A stretch of DNA of 64,000 nucleotides from Asticcacaulis endophyticus (GCF_014652575.1 NZ_BMZB01000005.1:1-64000), one strand, 5' to 3'; positions 18,101-26,496 are shown, counted from the stretch's first letter. The notes: generated from the letters alone by a model not told the origin. Made by a program: numbers and translations.

Positions 18101-18279
18101 CAACCGGCTATCTGGACGGTAAGATCACCTGGAAGCCGGGTCCGGAAGGCCTGTCATTCTTTGCGGAAGGTAAGAACCTGACCGAAGAGGACGAGTCGAC
18201 TTGGGCGGGCGATATCCGCCTGATCAATACCGGTTATTCTGGCCGGCGCTTCTTCGTCGGCATGACAATTAAGCGCTAA
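15136..18279 (+). CDS. TonB-dependent receptor, Xanthomonas/Caulobacter type
   Basis: About 1047 residues from the ATG at 15136, which begins a normal signal peptide (STAMVAVAVMSASGVAMAQ); AGGA lies about 13 bases upstream. TonB box QEVVVVGTRSSL, then the plug with IGQFPDKNVGEALGRVTGVQ, SIRGVEPDLNRIEINGM and VFKGFTADMTEGGIGGTV. The FPDxNxxEALxRxxGV signature is typical of the TIGR01782 class. The barrel ends with FFVGMTIKR. Two secreted DUF885 peptidases follow after a terminator, so peptides are a plausible substrate, though this receptor class also imports glycans. Confidence 0.93.
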   Translation: MTSRITHTFGARLRRSLNLSTAMVAVAVMSASGVAMAQEAAPAAQTMSEAVDDQVQEVVVVGTRSSLQSAMNRKKRAGTVSDSIVAEDIGQFPDKNVGEALGRVTGVQLSRDMGEGSAVSIRGVEPDLNRIEINGMSVLSTAGNLNVYGGGGRSNDFRELPSEMVKSIDVFKGFTADMTEGGIGGTVSVQTRKPLDFKKPTFSITASAQNLDTMDGWKPRTSLFGATQLFDGKLGLMGSLNFDKVVTRGDYYDDHSWARLADFDNSDEKTVSYFNQTYGNDVSDYISGFQTEASCASIAAVGTLTATQARTACESQWYDYQPRVPRYRVWTRDDNRSSGEFTAQYKFNDQMDAFVTYQKNKRTQVLNDINYGTDFTALNRLNYGSACNVTVANAGAVPGVVVDENHNVTEYVVGNCLGTTGRGGNNAFSVSSRDFQYESSSEYVSYGFNYNGERWTVKFQGSNGETETLSETNNVSVSYNTPGLKVTIDPNGSAPIFTFADGYSPSDASAVSQWQIQYRPSQSANSEDQYKLDFEYRAELPFLKAVKFGGRMTDATTSGYGYGGFIVDAGANLGSVLDNTVIYANSVNSTALVSNGATADQTEAVYGNPYETNFWNTTETWSRGFSNQIFAGAMTPLPSSFYYGGGGLPTDWLYPTFNGVAQYLDTSHFNLDNLYTTTGSDGKPYDQIPYNIQEKTDAQYVRFDYAFPAFGYEVDGNFGVRRVHTETTATGQNTRRETRDVNGTATTGIVSNTLTSMTKDYTVWLPSFNINTWLIDNELSVRAGFAKLMARPLVNFLQPSIDCTINYSNDVSDPGALDSCNAGNPGLKPYRADQFDLSFEWYPNRDTQLSAGFFHKNIRSFYISSRTSLGPTDVFGDGVIYDYNTYVNGSGAKISGLELTAKTAFTFLPGWLSGFGADANYTYQEAKDVGVYSQLDGSELPYPGLSSDSYNLTFWYDKGPINARLAYNYRSEYLVTAADVSLNPIFKDPTGYLDGKITWKPGPEGLSFFAEGKNLTEEDESTWAGDIRLINTGYSGRRFFVGMTIKR

Positions 18280-18342
18280 CCAACCCTAAATCTCCTCCCC
18301 GAGATTGGTTCCAAGACTAGTCCTCCTGGTGCCATGACTTTA

Positions 18343-18377
18343 CCGCCGCTCTGTTTGATCAGGGCGGCGGCTTTTTT
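18343..18377 (+). terminator. Terminator after the TonB receptor gene
   Basis: Stem 18343-18352/18361-18370 (CCGCCG against CGGCGG, one wobble pair) followed by six Ts at 18372-18377, about 65 bases past the stop. Confidence 0.85.
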
Positions 18378-18490
18378 ATGCGCCGGTTAAACATTACGAC
18401 AATTTCATCTTGGCCCGTCGCAAAACCGTTGCGAATGTAAACACATGGTCATAGGCTCCCCCGCAACAGATTAATGACGGAGTGAGTGAC

Positions 18491-20296
18491 ATGGTCGATC
18501 GGCGTTCGGTACTGATGGGGGCAGGGGCTTTGGTGGGGGCGACAGCTCTGGGGGGCGCAGCACAGTCTGCCACAACCCCGGCGGCTCAACTTAATGCGAC
18601 ATTTGAATCCATCTTCAAGGAACTGGTCGCCAATTCGCCAATGACGGCGACGGGGCTGGGCCTCGATAAGGGTGAACTGGCACCGCTAAAGGCCAAGCTT
18701 GATCCGTCAACGCCCGCTGAGCGCGCCCGGGGCCAGGCCTTCCTTGAAAAGTCGATCGCGGCTATCAAAAAGGTTGATCGCTCTAAGCTTACCGGCATGG
18801 ACCGGATCAATTACGACACGGTTCTGTGGGACTATTCCAACACGCTGAGCGGCTATAAAGCGTTCGATTTTGGTGCGCCCGGTTATCCGGCCCCCTATGC
18901 CATCACCCAACTGACCGGCAGCTATCAGAGCCTGCCGGATTTCCTTGACAGCCAGCACAGCATTGAAACCAAGGCCGATGCCGACGCCTATATGTCGCGC
19001 CTGAGCGGCTATGCGACCCTGCTCGATCAGGAAACCGCGCGCTTTAAAGCCGATGTCGCCAAGGGCGTGATTGCCCCGGATTTCGCTCTGCAAAAGGCGA
19101 TCACGCAACTGAAAGGCCAGCGCGACACCAAGGCCGCCGATTCGACGCTGGTGACCTCGATCACCCGCCGTACCAAGGAAAAAGCCATTGCCGGTGACTG
19201 GCAAACGGCGGCCACCAAGGCCTATGAAACCGAGGTCGTGGCGGCTCTGGATCGCCAGATCGCGGCGCTTGAGGCGACCCTGCCCAAGGCGACCCATGAT
19301 GCGGGCGTATGGCATATTCCAAACGGTGAGGCCTATTACGTCTTTGGCGCCCGCAGCGGCACTTCGACCGACATGACGCCGGATGAAATCCATAAGATCG
19401 GGCTGGATAAGGTCAAGGAAATCAACGCTGAAATTGACCGGATTATGCGCCCGCTCGGCATGACTGGGGGCACGACGGGTGAGCGCCTGAAAGCCATGGC
19501 CAAGGACCCGAAGTTTATCTATCCCAACACGGATGCCGGTAAGCAAAAGCTGCTGGACGACCTGAACGCGCAAATTAAGGTCGTTGAGGCCAAGATCCCT
19601 GACTATTTCGGGGTCTATGCCAAATCGCCGGTGACGGTGCGCCGTGTGCCGGTGGCGACGGAGCTTGGGGCGCCCGGTGGCTATTACTGGCCGGCGTCGC
19701 TGGATGGTTCGCGTCCGGGGGCCTATTACATCAATCTGCGCGATACGGCCGAGGTGCCAAGCTGGACCCTGCCGACCCTGACCTATCACGAGGCGGTGCC
19801 GGGTCACCACATGCAGATTTCGATCCAGCAGGAGAACAAGAACCTGCCGATGCTGCGCCAGATTTCAGGCTTTAACGCCTATATCGAAGGTTGGGCGCTC
19901 TATTCCGAAGAGGTCGCGGCCAACGACATGGGCATGTACGCAACCGACCCTTATGGCCGGATCGGTTATCTGCATGACGCCCTGTTCCGCGCCTGCCGTC
20001 TGGTGGTCGATACCGGCATGCACGAAAAGCGCTGGACGCGGGAACAGGCCATGGCCTTTATGGACACCAATCTGGGTGACCCGAACGAGACGGAGATTGA
20101 ACGCTACGCCGTCTGGCCGGGGCAGGCGCTGGGTTACATGGTCGGCAAGATCAAGTGGCTGGAGCTGCGCGCCAAAATGCAGGCCAAGCAAGGCGCCAAG
20201 TTCGACATCAAGACCTTCCATGATACGGGCCTGCTCGCCGGTGCCGTGCCTCTGGCCGTGCTGGAGCAGGTCTATAAGGATAAGGGACTCATATAA
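18491..20296 (+). CDS. DUF885 zincin-like metallopeptidase, Tat/Sec-exported (copy 1)
   Basis: About 601 residues. ATG at 18491 is preferred over GTG at 18482 because ACGGAG lies 8 bases upstream. The N-terminus DRRSVLMGAGALVGATALGG resembles a twin-arginine signal. The C-terminal third has HEAVPGHHMQ (His about 433, Glu, then Gly-His) and, 30 residues later, YIEGWALYSEE. HExxxGH plus EGWxLY is the DUF885 metal-site pattern, a variant of the zincin HExxH site. Other conserved blocks: GMDRINYDTVLW, TGSYQSLPDFL, GSRPGAYYINLRDT, RLVVDTGMHEKRWTREQA. Probably a periplasmic peptidase. A close paralogue follows immediately. Confidence 0.9.
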   Translation: MVDRRSVLMGAGALVGATALGGAAQSATTPAAQLNATFESIFKELVANSPMTATGLGLDKGELAPLKAKLDPSTPAERARGQAFLEKSIAAIKKVDRSKLTGMDRINYDTVLWDYSNTLSGYKAFDFGAPGYPAPYAITQLTGSYQSLPDFLDSQHSIETKADADAYMSRLSGYATLLDQETARFKADVAKGVIAPDFALQKAITQLKGQRDTKAADSTLVTSITRRTKEKAIAGDWQTAATKAYETEVVAALDRQIAALEATLPKATHDAGVWHIPNGEAYYVFGARSGTSTDMTPDEIHKIGLDKVKEINAEIDRIMRPLGMTGGTTGERLKAMAKDPKFIYPNTDAGKQKLLDDLNAQIKVVEAKIPDYFGVYAKSPVTVRRVPVATELGAPGGYYWPASLDGSRPGAYYINLRDTAEVPSWTLPTLTYHEAVPGHHMQISIQQENKNLPMLRQISGFNAYIEGWALYSEEVAANDMGMYATDPYGRIGYLHDALFRACRLVVDTGMHEKRWTREQAMAFMDTNLGDPNETEIERYAVWPGQALGYMVGKIKWLELRAKMQAKQGAKFDIKTFHDTGLLAGAVPLAVLEQVYKDKGLI

Positions 20297-20298
20297 CT

Positions 20299-20340
20299 CG
20301 TGAACAAAGTTTTTGGCTAAAGCCAAAATACTTTTTCACG
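20299..20340 (+). terminator. Long hairpin directly after the DUF885 stop codon
   Basis: Arms start CGTGAA and end TTCACG, with inner perfect stem TTTTGGCT-AA-AGCCAAAA and an internal loop. It begins two bases after the TAA and separates the two DUF885 genes, so it may reduce transcription of the second. Similar hairpins follow the stops of TonB receptor genes at 37235 and 58823. Confidence 0.65.
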
Positions 20341-20358
20341 GAAGGTAGATAGCGGGAG

Positions 20359-22188
20359 ATGACCATGGACAGACGGCAATTACTCACCGGTGCGGGCGCG
20401 GTTCTGGGGGCGGCGGCCCTGCCGTTAAAGGTCGGGGCGGAAAGCGCCTCCGATCCGGCGACGGTCAAGGCGCTTAATGATCTGTTTGATGGCATCTTCA
20501 ACGAAGCGGTCGATAATTCTCCGACTTTGGCGACCTCCTTGGGTCTCGACAAAGGTGATCGTGCGGCCTTGAAATATAAGCTGGGCGACGCCTCCGAGGC
20601 CGAAGAAGTCCGCGATGTGGCGCGCAATGATAAGTATATCAAATCGCTGAAAGCCATTGACCGTTCCAAGCTGTCGGGCATGGACCGCATCAATTACGAC
20701 ACGGTTCTGTGGAGCGGTGAGAACCAGAAATCCGGCTATGATAAGTTCAAATTTGGAAGCTGGGGCAGCGGTCAGCCCTATGTGCTCAGCCAGTTAACCG
20801 GCTCCTATCGGTCGGTGCCGGATTTCCTCAATAACCAGCACACGATTGAAACCAAGGCTGACGCGGAAGCGTTCCTCAGCCGTATGGACGGTTTTGCGAC
20901 GGTCATCGCGCAGGAAACTGAACGCTTTAAATCCGATGTCGCCAAGGGCGTCATCCCGCCCGATTTCGCGCTTGATCGGGCTTTGGGACAGATGGAGGCC
21001 ATTCGTGCCATTAAAGGCGCCGACAGTTCGATGGCCAAGGCTCTGGCCACTAAAACGCAGTCCAAGGGCATTGCCGGGGACTGGGCCGGTGAGGCGGCCA
21101 AACGGGTCGACGGCGCAATCGCCAAGGCGCTGGACGCGCAAATGGCCGCCGTCAAGGCTGTGCGCCCCAAGGCGGTGCACGACGCCGGCGTATGGCGTCT
21201 GCCGGACGGTGAGGCCTATTACACCTTTGCGGCGCGCGCCGGCACGACCACGACTCTGACGCCCGATGAGATCCACAAAATTGGTCTCGATATGGTCGCC
21301 GAACTGACATCTGAGGCCGATACACGCTTTAAGGCGCTCGGCATGACCAAGGGCACCGTCGCCGAACGCATGAAGGCCTTGGGCGATGATCCCAAATACC
21401 TTTATGACAACACCGATGCGGCCAAGGAAAAGCTGCTGGAAGACCTGAACGTGCAGATCCGCGCGGTCGAGGCCAAGCTGCCCGAATGGTTCGGCACCCT
21501 GCCCAAAACCGCCGTCACTGTGCGGCGGGTGCCGAAGGAGATCGAGGCGGGCGCACCGGGTGGTTATTATCAGCGCCCGACCCTGGATGGCTCACGCCCT
21601 GGTGCCTATTACATAAACTTACGCGACACCAAAGAATGGCCGAAGTGGTCGCTGCCGACGCTTACCTATCACGAAGCCTTGCCCGGCCACCACATGCAGA
21701 TTTCGATCCAGATGGAGGCGCAAGGTCTGCCTATGCTGCGCCGGATCGGCGGGTTCTCAGCCTATTCAGAAGGCTGGGCACTTTATACGGAACTCGTCGC
21801 CGCGGAAATGGGCATGTATGACACCGATCCGGCCGGCTATATCGGCTATCTGCAGTCGGCTCTGTTCCGGGCGATCCGGCTGGTGGTCGATACCGGCATG
21901 CACAGCAAGCGCTGGACGCGCGAGCAGGCGATCAAATACTTTGTCGATACCAATGGCGATGCGGAATCGGCGGCGACCACTGAGGTTGAACGCTACTGCG
22001 TCTGGCCGGGGCAGGCCCTGAGCTACATGGTCGGCAAGATCAAGTGGGCCGAACTACGCGAAAAGTCCAAATCCCATCAGGGTGCTAAGTTCGATATCAA
22101 GGCTTTCCACGATCGCGGTCTGGTCAATGGCCCTGTGCCGCTGCAGGTGCTGGAGCAGGTTTACCGCGACGGTGGGTTTATCGCGTAA
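20359..22188 (+). CDS. DUF885 zincin-like metallopeptidase (copy 2)
   Basis: About 609 residues, a tandem paralogue of the preceding gene with the same blocks in the same order. ATG at 20359 or, two codons later, 20365 (MDRRQLLTGAGAVLGAA), the latter better spaced from GGGAG. The Tat-like signal keeps the RR pair. Metal site HEALPGHHMQ and partner SEGWALYTEL are intact, so both copies should be active. Differences lie mainly in the N-terminal substrate region. The pair with the upstream TonB receptor looks like a peptide-scavenging set. Confidence 0.9.
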   Translation: MTMDRRQLLTGAGAVLGAAALPLKVGAESASDPATVKALNDLFDGIFNEAVDNSPTLATSLGLDKGDRAALKYKLGDASEAEEVRDVARNDKYIKSLKAIDRSKLSGMDRINYDTVLWSGENQKSGYDKFKFGSWGSGQPYVLSQLTGSYRSVPDFLNNQHTIETKADAEAFLSRMDGFATVIAQETERFKSDVAKGVIPPDFALDRALGQMEAIRAIKGADSSMAKALATKTQSKGIAGDWAGEAAKRVDGAIAKALDAQMAAVKAVRPKAVHDAGVWRLPDGEAYYTFAARAGTTTTLTPDEIHKIGLDMVAELTSEADTRFKALGMTKGTVAERMKALGDDPKYLYDNTDAAKEKLLEDLNVQIRAVEAKLPEWFGTLPKTAVTVRRVPKEIEAGAPGGYYQRPTLDGSRPGAYYINLRDTKEWPKWSLPTLTYHEALPGHHMQISIQMEAQGLPMLRRIGGFSAYSEGWALYTELVAAEMGMYDTDPAGYIGYLQSALFRAIRLVVDTGMHSKRWTREQAIKYFVDTNGDAESAATTEVERYCVWPGQALSYMVGKIKWAELREKSKSHQGAKFDIKAFHDRGLVNGPVPLQVLEQVYRDGGFIA

Positions 22189-22190
22189 CT

Positions 22191-22308
22191 CTCCTCCCTA
22201 CGTAGTGGGGAGGTGGCCGCGAAGCGGACGGAGGGGTATTAGAGACGGCAGGTACCCCTCCGTCTGCTCGCTGTGCTCGCATCCACCTCCCCACCGAGTA
22301 GGGAGGAG
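22191..22308. repeat. 118-bp imperfect palindrome
   Basis: The left arm begins CTCCTCCCTAC and the right arm ends GTAGGGAGGAG. Inside, GTGGGGAGGTGG pairs with CCACCTCCCCAC and GACGGAGGGGTA with TACCCCTCCGTC, leaving a short centre. It fills the space between the convergent DUF885 and Gly/Tyr-rich genes. The words GGAGGTGG and GACGGAGGGG recur at 58960-59000, as expected of a dispersed intergenic repeat. It can also terminate both genes. Confidence 0.8.
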
Positions 22309-22313
22309 AAGAT

Positions 22314-23087
22314 TTACGGCACCGTCGTCGTGGTGGTGACTTCACACGTTCTGGGGGCGCGGACACGGCTGACCCACAAAGGCTCCATCAGGCGGTCACC
22401 ATCATAAAAGCCGGTATCGCAGGCCTCATCGGCGCGGGAGCGGTTGGATTTGCGGGCATCATAGCTGTAGGATATCGCCAGGCTCTGGGTCTCGCCGCCA
22501 CGGCGCGCATAACCATATGGATGGCCGTACCCACCGCCGCGATAGCCTGCGTGGCCGTAACCGCCATAGCCAATCGGATCGTAACCCATCGGGTCATAAC
22601 CGTACCCATCATAGCCATAGGGGCTGTAGCCACCATAACCGTAACCATACGGATCGTAGCCGTAGCCATAGACTCGGTTATTGCCATAATCGGTCTTGCC
22701 AATGGCGATGCCGAGCGTGCCGTGTTCACCGACCGGTATAAGCGAGGCGATATAGCCGCTGCGGTAACCGCCGGTGCCGACGCTGACGCTCACCTCGGTC
22801 TGGATGCGGCGCTTGTAGGGGTTTTTATCGAGGGTAACCGGCCCGTCGCGGTAGCCGATAGGGTCGTCTGAGGTGCGCTCAATTTGGGCGCTGCCATCAA
22901 GCGTGGCCAGAAACTGGGATTTTGTGGCATCCAGCGCGGATATGGGTTCAGGCGCAGGGGGACTTTGTGTTTCCGTTGCGGCAGGCAGGGTGCGGGCGGT
23001 GGCGACCACGTCTTCGCTGGCGTCAGCATAGGCGCTGCCGGTTAAGGCCGCCATCAGGATCGCAAGGGTAACGGGAAACGCACGCAT
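22314..23087 (-). CDS. Secreted Gly/Tyr-repeat protein
   Basis: About 257 residues. Start at 23087 (MRAFPVTLAILMAALTGSAYA) fits a GGAGGT ribosome site and gives a clean signal peptide; the frame extends 10 codons further but that part is not signal-like. Residues about 140-200 are a low-complexity run of GYGYDPYGYG-like units, very rich in Gly and Tyr. Flanking it are a folded-looking beta segment (TEVSVSVGTGGYRSGYIASL) and a C-terminal region with two Cys and a Thr-rich end. Exported and probably outer-membrane or surface associated. No family recognised; the repeat resembles glycine-rich structural proteins. Confidence 0.7.
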   Translation of the reverse strand: MRAFPVTLAILMAALTGSAYADASEDVVATARTLPAATETQSPPAPEPISALDATKSQFLATLDGSAQIERTSDDPIGYRDGPVTLDKNPYKRRIQTEVSVSVGTGGYRSGYIASLIPVGEHGTLGIAIGKTDYGNNRVYGYGYDPYGYGYGGYSPYGYDGYGYDPMGYDPIGYGGYGHAGYRGGGYGHPYGYARRGGETQSLAISYSYDARKSNRSRADEACDTGFYDGDRLMEPLWVSRVRAPRTCEVTTTTTVP

Positions 23088-23251
23088 GAACTCTACCTCC
23101 ACACAGGCACACTGCATCGCCTATGTAGCGGAATTAAGGCGTATTTTTATCGGGTTTATTGATCTGGTAGCAAATGATATGGACACTAGTTTAGAGTGTC
23201 ACCTTTAAGCTAACAGTCATGGCGCAATAATTTTCGGATTTGGGAGGGGTA

Positions 23252-24100
23252 ATGGATTTTTTCTGGGGTTTGCCAACATTTGTTTCGTCGGCAATAGCTG
23301 GTGCGGTAGCCGCTTTAGCCGCACTATTACTGATTGAGCTTGGGTTCAAAGTCTTTGGAAAGCGAGGTTCTGAAAAATCGAAACGAGGGATTGCAGGTGT
23401 TGTAATTACAGTATTTGTGATCGTATCGGTTCAAGCTTTGAATGCTTACAGAGAGGCGAATGCAAAACAAAGCCCAGAAAAAATAATAGAAAATGTGAAA
23501 GCATCAAACCCATTGATGGCTACAATCTTCAGGGTTCATCCAGAGGCGGAGGCTGAGCTTTTAAAAGAAATAAGCATGACTTCGAAACTGCCTGAAAGCG
23601 AGCAGGTTGTAAGATTTACAAATTCCTCAAACGCTATAATTAATCGTTACTATTCCCAACACCTATTGTTTGCTCCGAACGACGCGGTATTTGCCTCGAT
23701 TAGGCATTCTTACTCGGCTTTGACACAACTAGAAAATCAACCAGAGAACTGCGCAAGTTATTTTCTTGACGGATTAAAATACCCTGAGCGCGTGCCGGAA
23801 GGGTTCATAAAATCCGAGCAGGAGAACAAGGCTAAAGTAATTGAAGCCTCCGTAAAAATGCCGACGGCGCCACCTGAAAAAGTCGATGAAGACCAACTCG
23901 CAGAAAAGATTGCCACAACCTATGAAAAACAAGGTGCTTATTTAAACAATTATGTCAAACTTTCGCAGATTGAGGCGCTGACACCGGTTGAAGCTTGTAA
24001 TGTTGCAACCGAATTTATGAAATTGTTGGTGGGCCTTCCAGAGGCAGAAGGCGCTTACATTATCAAGGCAACTATAGTGCTCAGCCAGCAACCAGAATAG
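23252..24100 (+). CDS. Membrane-anchored hypothetical protein
   Basis: About 282 residues; ATG at 23252 with GGGAGGGG just upstream. Two hydrophobic helices at the N-terminus (FVSSAIAGAVAALAALLLIE and GIAGVVITVFVIVSVQAL) anchor a soluble, mostly helical and charged C-terminal domain of about 210 residues. AT-richer than its neighbours, suggesting transfer. The 3' end overlaps the convergent YdeI gene by 20 bases. No family recognised. Confidence 0.65.
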   Translation: MDFFWGLPTFVSSAIAGAVAALAALLLIELGFKVFGKRGSEKSKRGIAGVVITVFVIVSVQALNAYREANAKQSPEKIIENVKASNPLMATIFRVHPEAEAELLKEISMTSKLPESEQVVRFTNSSNAIINRYYSQHLLFAPNDAVFASIRHSYSALTQLENQPENCASYFLDGLKYPERVPEGFIKSEQENKAKVIEASVKMPTAPPEKVDEDQLAEKIATTYEKQGAYLNNYVKLSQIEALTPVEACNVATEFMKLLVGLPEAEGAYIIKATIVLSQQPE

Positions 24101-24686
24101 CGCGGATACCTTCGTCAGATAGTGCCTCACCACGAGCCAGTTTGGCGATGAAGTCGTCCATGCGTTTTTGGCGGGTATCAGGGCGGGTGGCGGTGTGCAG
24201 GCGGTGATAGATGACGAACAGACTTGCGCGGTTTAAGGCCTCAAACCCTGCCTTGGCGTGCGGGTTTGCCGCCAGCACCGCCAGAAAATCATCAGGGATA
24301 ACAACGTTCGCTGATCCGGCATAGGCCTTGTCCCAGCGCCCGTCCTGCTTGGCGGCCTCAACATGCACAAGGCCGGGCGGCTGCATAAGGCCCTGCGCGA
24401 TCAGCCGTTCGACGTGGTCGCAGTTTTTTTGTGACCAGTTCGATTTGGGCCGGCGCGGCGACAGGCGCTGGACGAACGATACCTCATCCAGTGATTTCCT
24501 CTGGCCGTCGATCCACCCCCAGGCCAGCGCGGTAACCACGCAGTCTTCCCAGTTCACCGACGGCGTCCCGCTGTTCTTTTTATACATCCGCACCCACAAT
24601 TCGCGCTCGGTGGCATGGTGCACAGATAGCCAGCGCGACAGATGCGCGGGCGTTTCAAAGCTAAGATATTCGGCAGCACTACTCAT
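24081..24686 (-). CDS. YdeI/OmpD-associated family protein
   Basis: About 201 residues. The start at 24686 (MSSAAEYLSF) overlaps the stop of the upstream VOC gene, indicating translational coupling. Blocks typical of the family are WLSVHHATERELWVRMYKKN, VNWEDCVVTALAWGWIDGQR, RLSPRRPKSNWSQKN and the C-terminal RMDDFIAKLARGE. Members are cytoplasmic and are annotated as bacteriocin-protection or OmpD-associated proteins without a known reaction. It may form a two-gene unit with the VOC protein. Confidence 0.85.
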   Translation of the reverse strand: MSSAAEYLSFETPAHLSRWLSVHHATERELWVRMYKKNSGTPSVNWEDCVVTALAWGWIDGQRKSLDEVSFVQRLSPRRPKSNWSQKNCDHVERLIAQGLMQPPGLVHVEAAKQDGRWDKAYAGSANVVIPDDFLAVLAANPHAKAGFEALNRASLFVIYHRLHTATRPDTRQKRMDDFIAKLARGEALSDEGIRAILVAG

Positions 24687-25113
24687 CAAACTCAACCACC
24701 ACGCTGTCGGCGGAGCGGCGGGCGGGGCCGTGATAGACGGCTTCTATGTTATTGCCGTCGGGGTCGATCACAAAGGCGGCGTAATAACCTGGGTGGTAGG
24801 GGCGTAAACCGGGAGCACCATTATCCGTGCCGCCGCTCTTGAGAGCCGCCTCATAAAACGCCTGAACCATAGCCTCGTCCTTGGCCTGAAACGCCAGATG
24901 GTGGCGGCCGGTCAGGTGGCCGTGGGCGGCGGGGCTGTCGGCGCTGGAGACAAACAATTCATCGACCCAGAAATAGTCATCGCCGGTGCCGCCCATCGGG
25001 ATATCGAGGGCAGCCAATACCGCTTCATAAAAGCGCTGGCTGGCGGGCAGGTCTTTGACGACCAGTTGGATGTGGTCAATCAGGCGACCGCGATGCAGGC
25101 TTTGCGTTTCCAT
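24679..25113 (-). CDS. VOC (glyoxalase/dioxygenase fold) protein
   Basis: 144 residues, ATG at 25113 preceded by a purine-rich GGAGAGAG. One pair of beta-alpha-beta-beta-beta units: IDHIQLVVKDLPASQRFYEA at the N-terminus with the metal-ligand His, RHHLAFQAKDEAMVQAFYEA in the middle, and YAAFVIDPDGNNIEAVYH at the C-terminus with the metal-ligand Glu. This is the vicinal oxygen chelate fold; substrate cannot be told. Its stop overlaps the YdeI start. Confidence 0.9.
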   Translation of the reverse strand: METQSLHRGRLIDHIQLVVKDLPASQRFYEAVLAALDIPMGGTGDDYFWVDELFVSSADSPAAHGHLTGRHHLAFQAKDEAMVQAFYEAALKSGGTDNGAPGLRPYHPGYYAAFVIDPDGNNIEAVYHGPARRSADSVVVEFDE

Positions 25114-25228
25114 ATACTCTCTCCGTTCGGGTGATCACCCATAGGATGAAAAATCATGTTTTCGTTCGCCCCCGGAGTGTGTATCTTAACCGGACGTGAT
25201 CAGCGCGGCAATCTAAGCGGGTGGAACA

Positions 25229-26020
25229 ATGCGACTGACCATAACTTTACCCATGGCACTGTCAGTTTTTGTCATCTGGCTGGGCCTCACCATCGGATTG
25301 GATCAGATTTTGTCCGGCGGGCAGCAGATGCCGCTGTCCGATGTGGTGAAAAACGGCGTGGGCATAAGCTGGGTTCTGGCTGCGGTCTTTGCGGTGGTGG
25401 TCGGTCTGATGGCCGATCGCAAAGCCGTGGGTTTTCAGGCACCTAGGCCGCTGAAATCACTGCGGGTGATCTGGCTGCCGGTAGTTTATCTATTGGTTGT
25501 GTTGGCTATGGTGATGGCTAAGGGCTGGCCACCGGCCCAGGTTATTATGTTTGTGGCCATCAATACCGCTTTGGTCGGTATTTCCGAAGAGGTGATGTGT
25601 CGGGGCATTTTATTGCGCGGGTTTCTGACGCGGTTGACAATCTGGCCGGCGATCTGGCTGTCGTGTCTGGCGTTCGGGCTGATGCATGTGCTCAATGTGT
25701 TTATCACCGGGCAGTTTATTGAGGCCGTTATTCAGGCCACGGCCGCCTTTATGACGGGTGTCGGTTATATGGCGGTGCGCATACGCACGCGGTCGCTATA
25801 TCCTATGATTATTATCCATGCGTTGTGGGATTTTCTGGTCTTCATGCTGGCGACCGGATCGCCCCCGCCGGATGGGGCTGCGGCTGTCAGCGCTGTGTTT
25901 GCGCCGGTGCTGCTGACCCTGCCGATGTTTCTTTATGGCCTGTTTTTGTTGCGTAATGTCCATCGCGATTTCGCATGGATGTCTGATGTTTCGCCAAAAC
26001 TTTCAGGAGATGTGTCATGA
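25229..26020 (+). CDS. CPBP-family intramembrane glutamic endopeptidase
   Basis: 263 residues, about seven membrane helices. The CPBP (Abi) motifs are present: SEEVMCRG (Glu120, Glu121, Arg125), FGLMHVLN (His153) and HALWDF near the C-terminus. These correspond to the catalytic residues of Rce1-type proteases. Bacterial members mature or degrade small peptides, and some give bacteriocin self-immunity. Its TGA overlaps the ATG of the next gene (ATGA), so the two are co-translated. Confidence 0.9.
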   Translation: MRLTITLPMALSVFVIWLGLTIGLDQILSGGQQMPLSDVVKNGVGISWVLAAVFAVVVGLMADRKAVGFQAPRPLKSLRVIWLPVVYLLVVLAMVMAKGWPPAQVIMFVAINTALVGISEEVMCRGILLRGFLTRLTIWPAIWLSCLAFGLMHVLNVFITGQFIEAVIQATAAFMTGVGYMAVRIRTRSLYPMIIIHALWDFLVFMLATGSPPPDGAAAVSAVFAPVLLTLPMFLYGLFLLRNVHRDFAWMSDVSPKLSGDVS

Positions 26021-26496
26021 TTTCAGTATCGGCTACGCTTATTGCCCTGCTCGCCGCTGCCAGCGGTGACGACTATGACCGCGACTACCGCGAGGATCTG
26101 CAACTGGTCTGCTACGGAGAGGCACAGACGATTACGGCGCAGACCCATTCGGGCTATGAATGGGATGCGGATAAGCACAAATATATGCCTAAGACCTCAA
26201 TTGAAACCGGCCGAAATCAGTTCGACACGGCTGTGACCATTTCCATCCATGGCGATGAGGGGCAAATCCGCCTGCCGAAACCGATGGTGCCGCCGATCCA
26301 TTCCGGCGGTGACGGCAATTGGTGGCCCATTGATGACCTGATTGTCGGTCACAACGAAATCCGTGGCCGGTTCGCACTCAATGGCCTGAATAAACCCAAT
26401 ATCGTCATCAATCGCCGCAGCGGTGTGATCACCATTGACGGCATGGTTAAGTTCAGCGGGCGTTGCGACGCCGATGATGGTCACCGTCGGTTTTGA
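26017..26496 (+). CDS. Small hypothetical protein coupled to the CPBP protease
   Basis: 159 residues, start overlapping the CPBP stop by four bases. A short hydrophobic start (MISVSATLIALLAAASG) may be a weak signal peptide, followed by an acidic stretch and a beta-rich domain with regular GRFALNGLNKPNIVINRRSG-type strands and two Cys. The translational coupling suggests that it is a partner or substrate of the protease, which is inference. No family recognised. Confidence 0.65.
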   Translation: MISVSATLIALLAAASGDDYDRDYREDLQLVCYGEAQTITAQTHSGYEWDADKHKYMPKTSIETGRNQFDTAVTISIHGDEGQIRLPKPMVPPIHSGGDGNWWPIDDLIVGHNEIRGRFALNGLNKPNIVINRRSGVITIDGMVKFSGRCDADDGHRRF

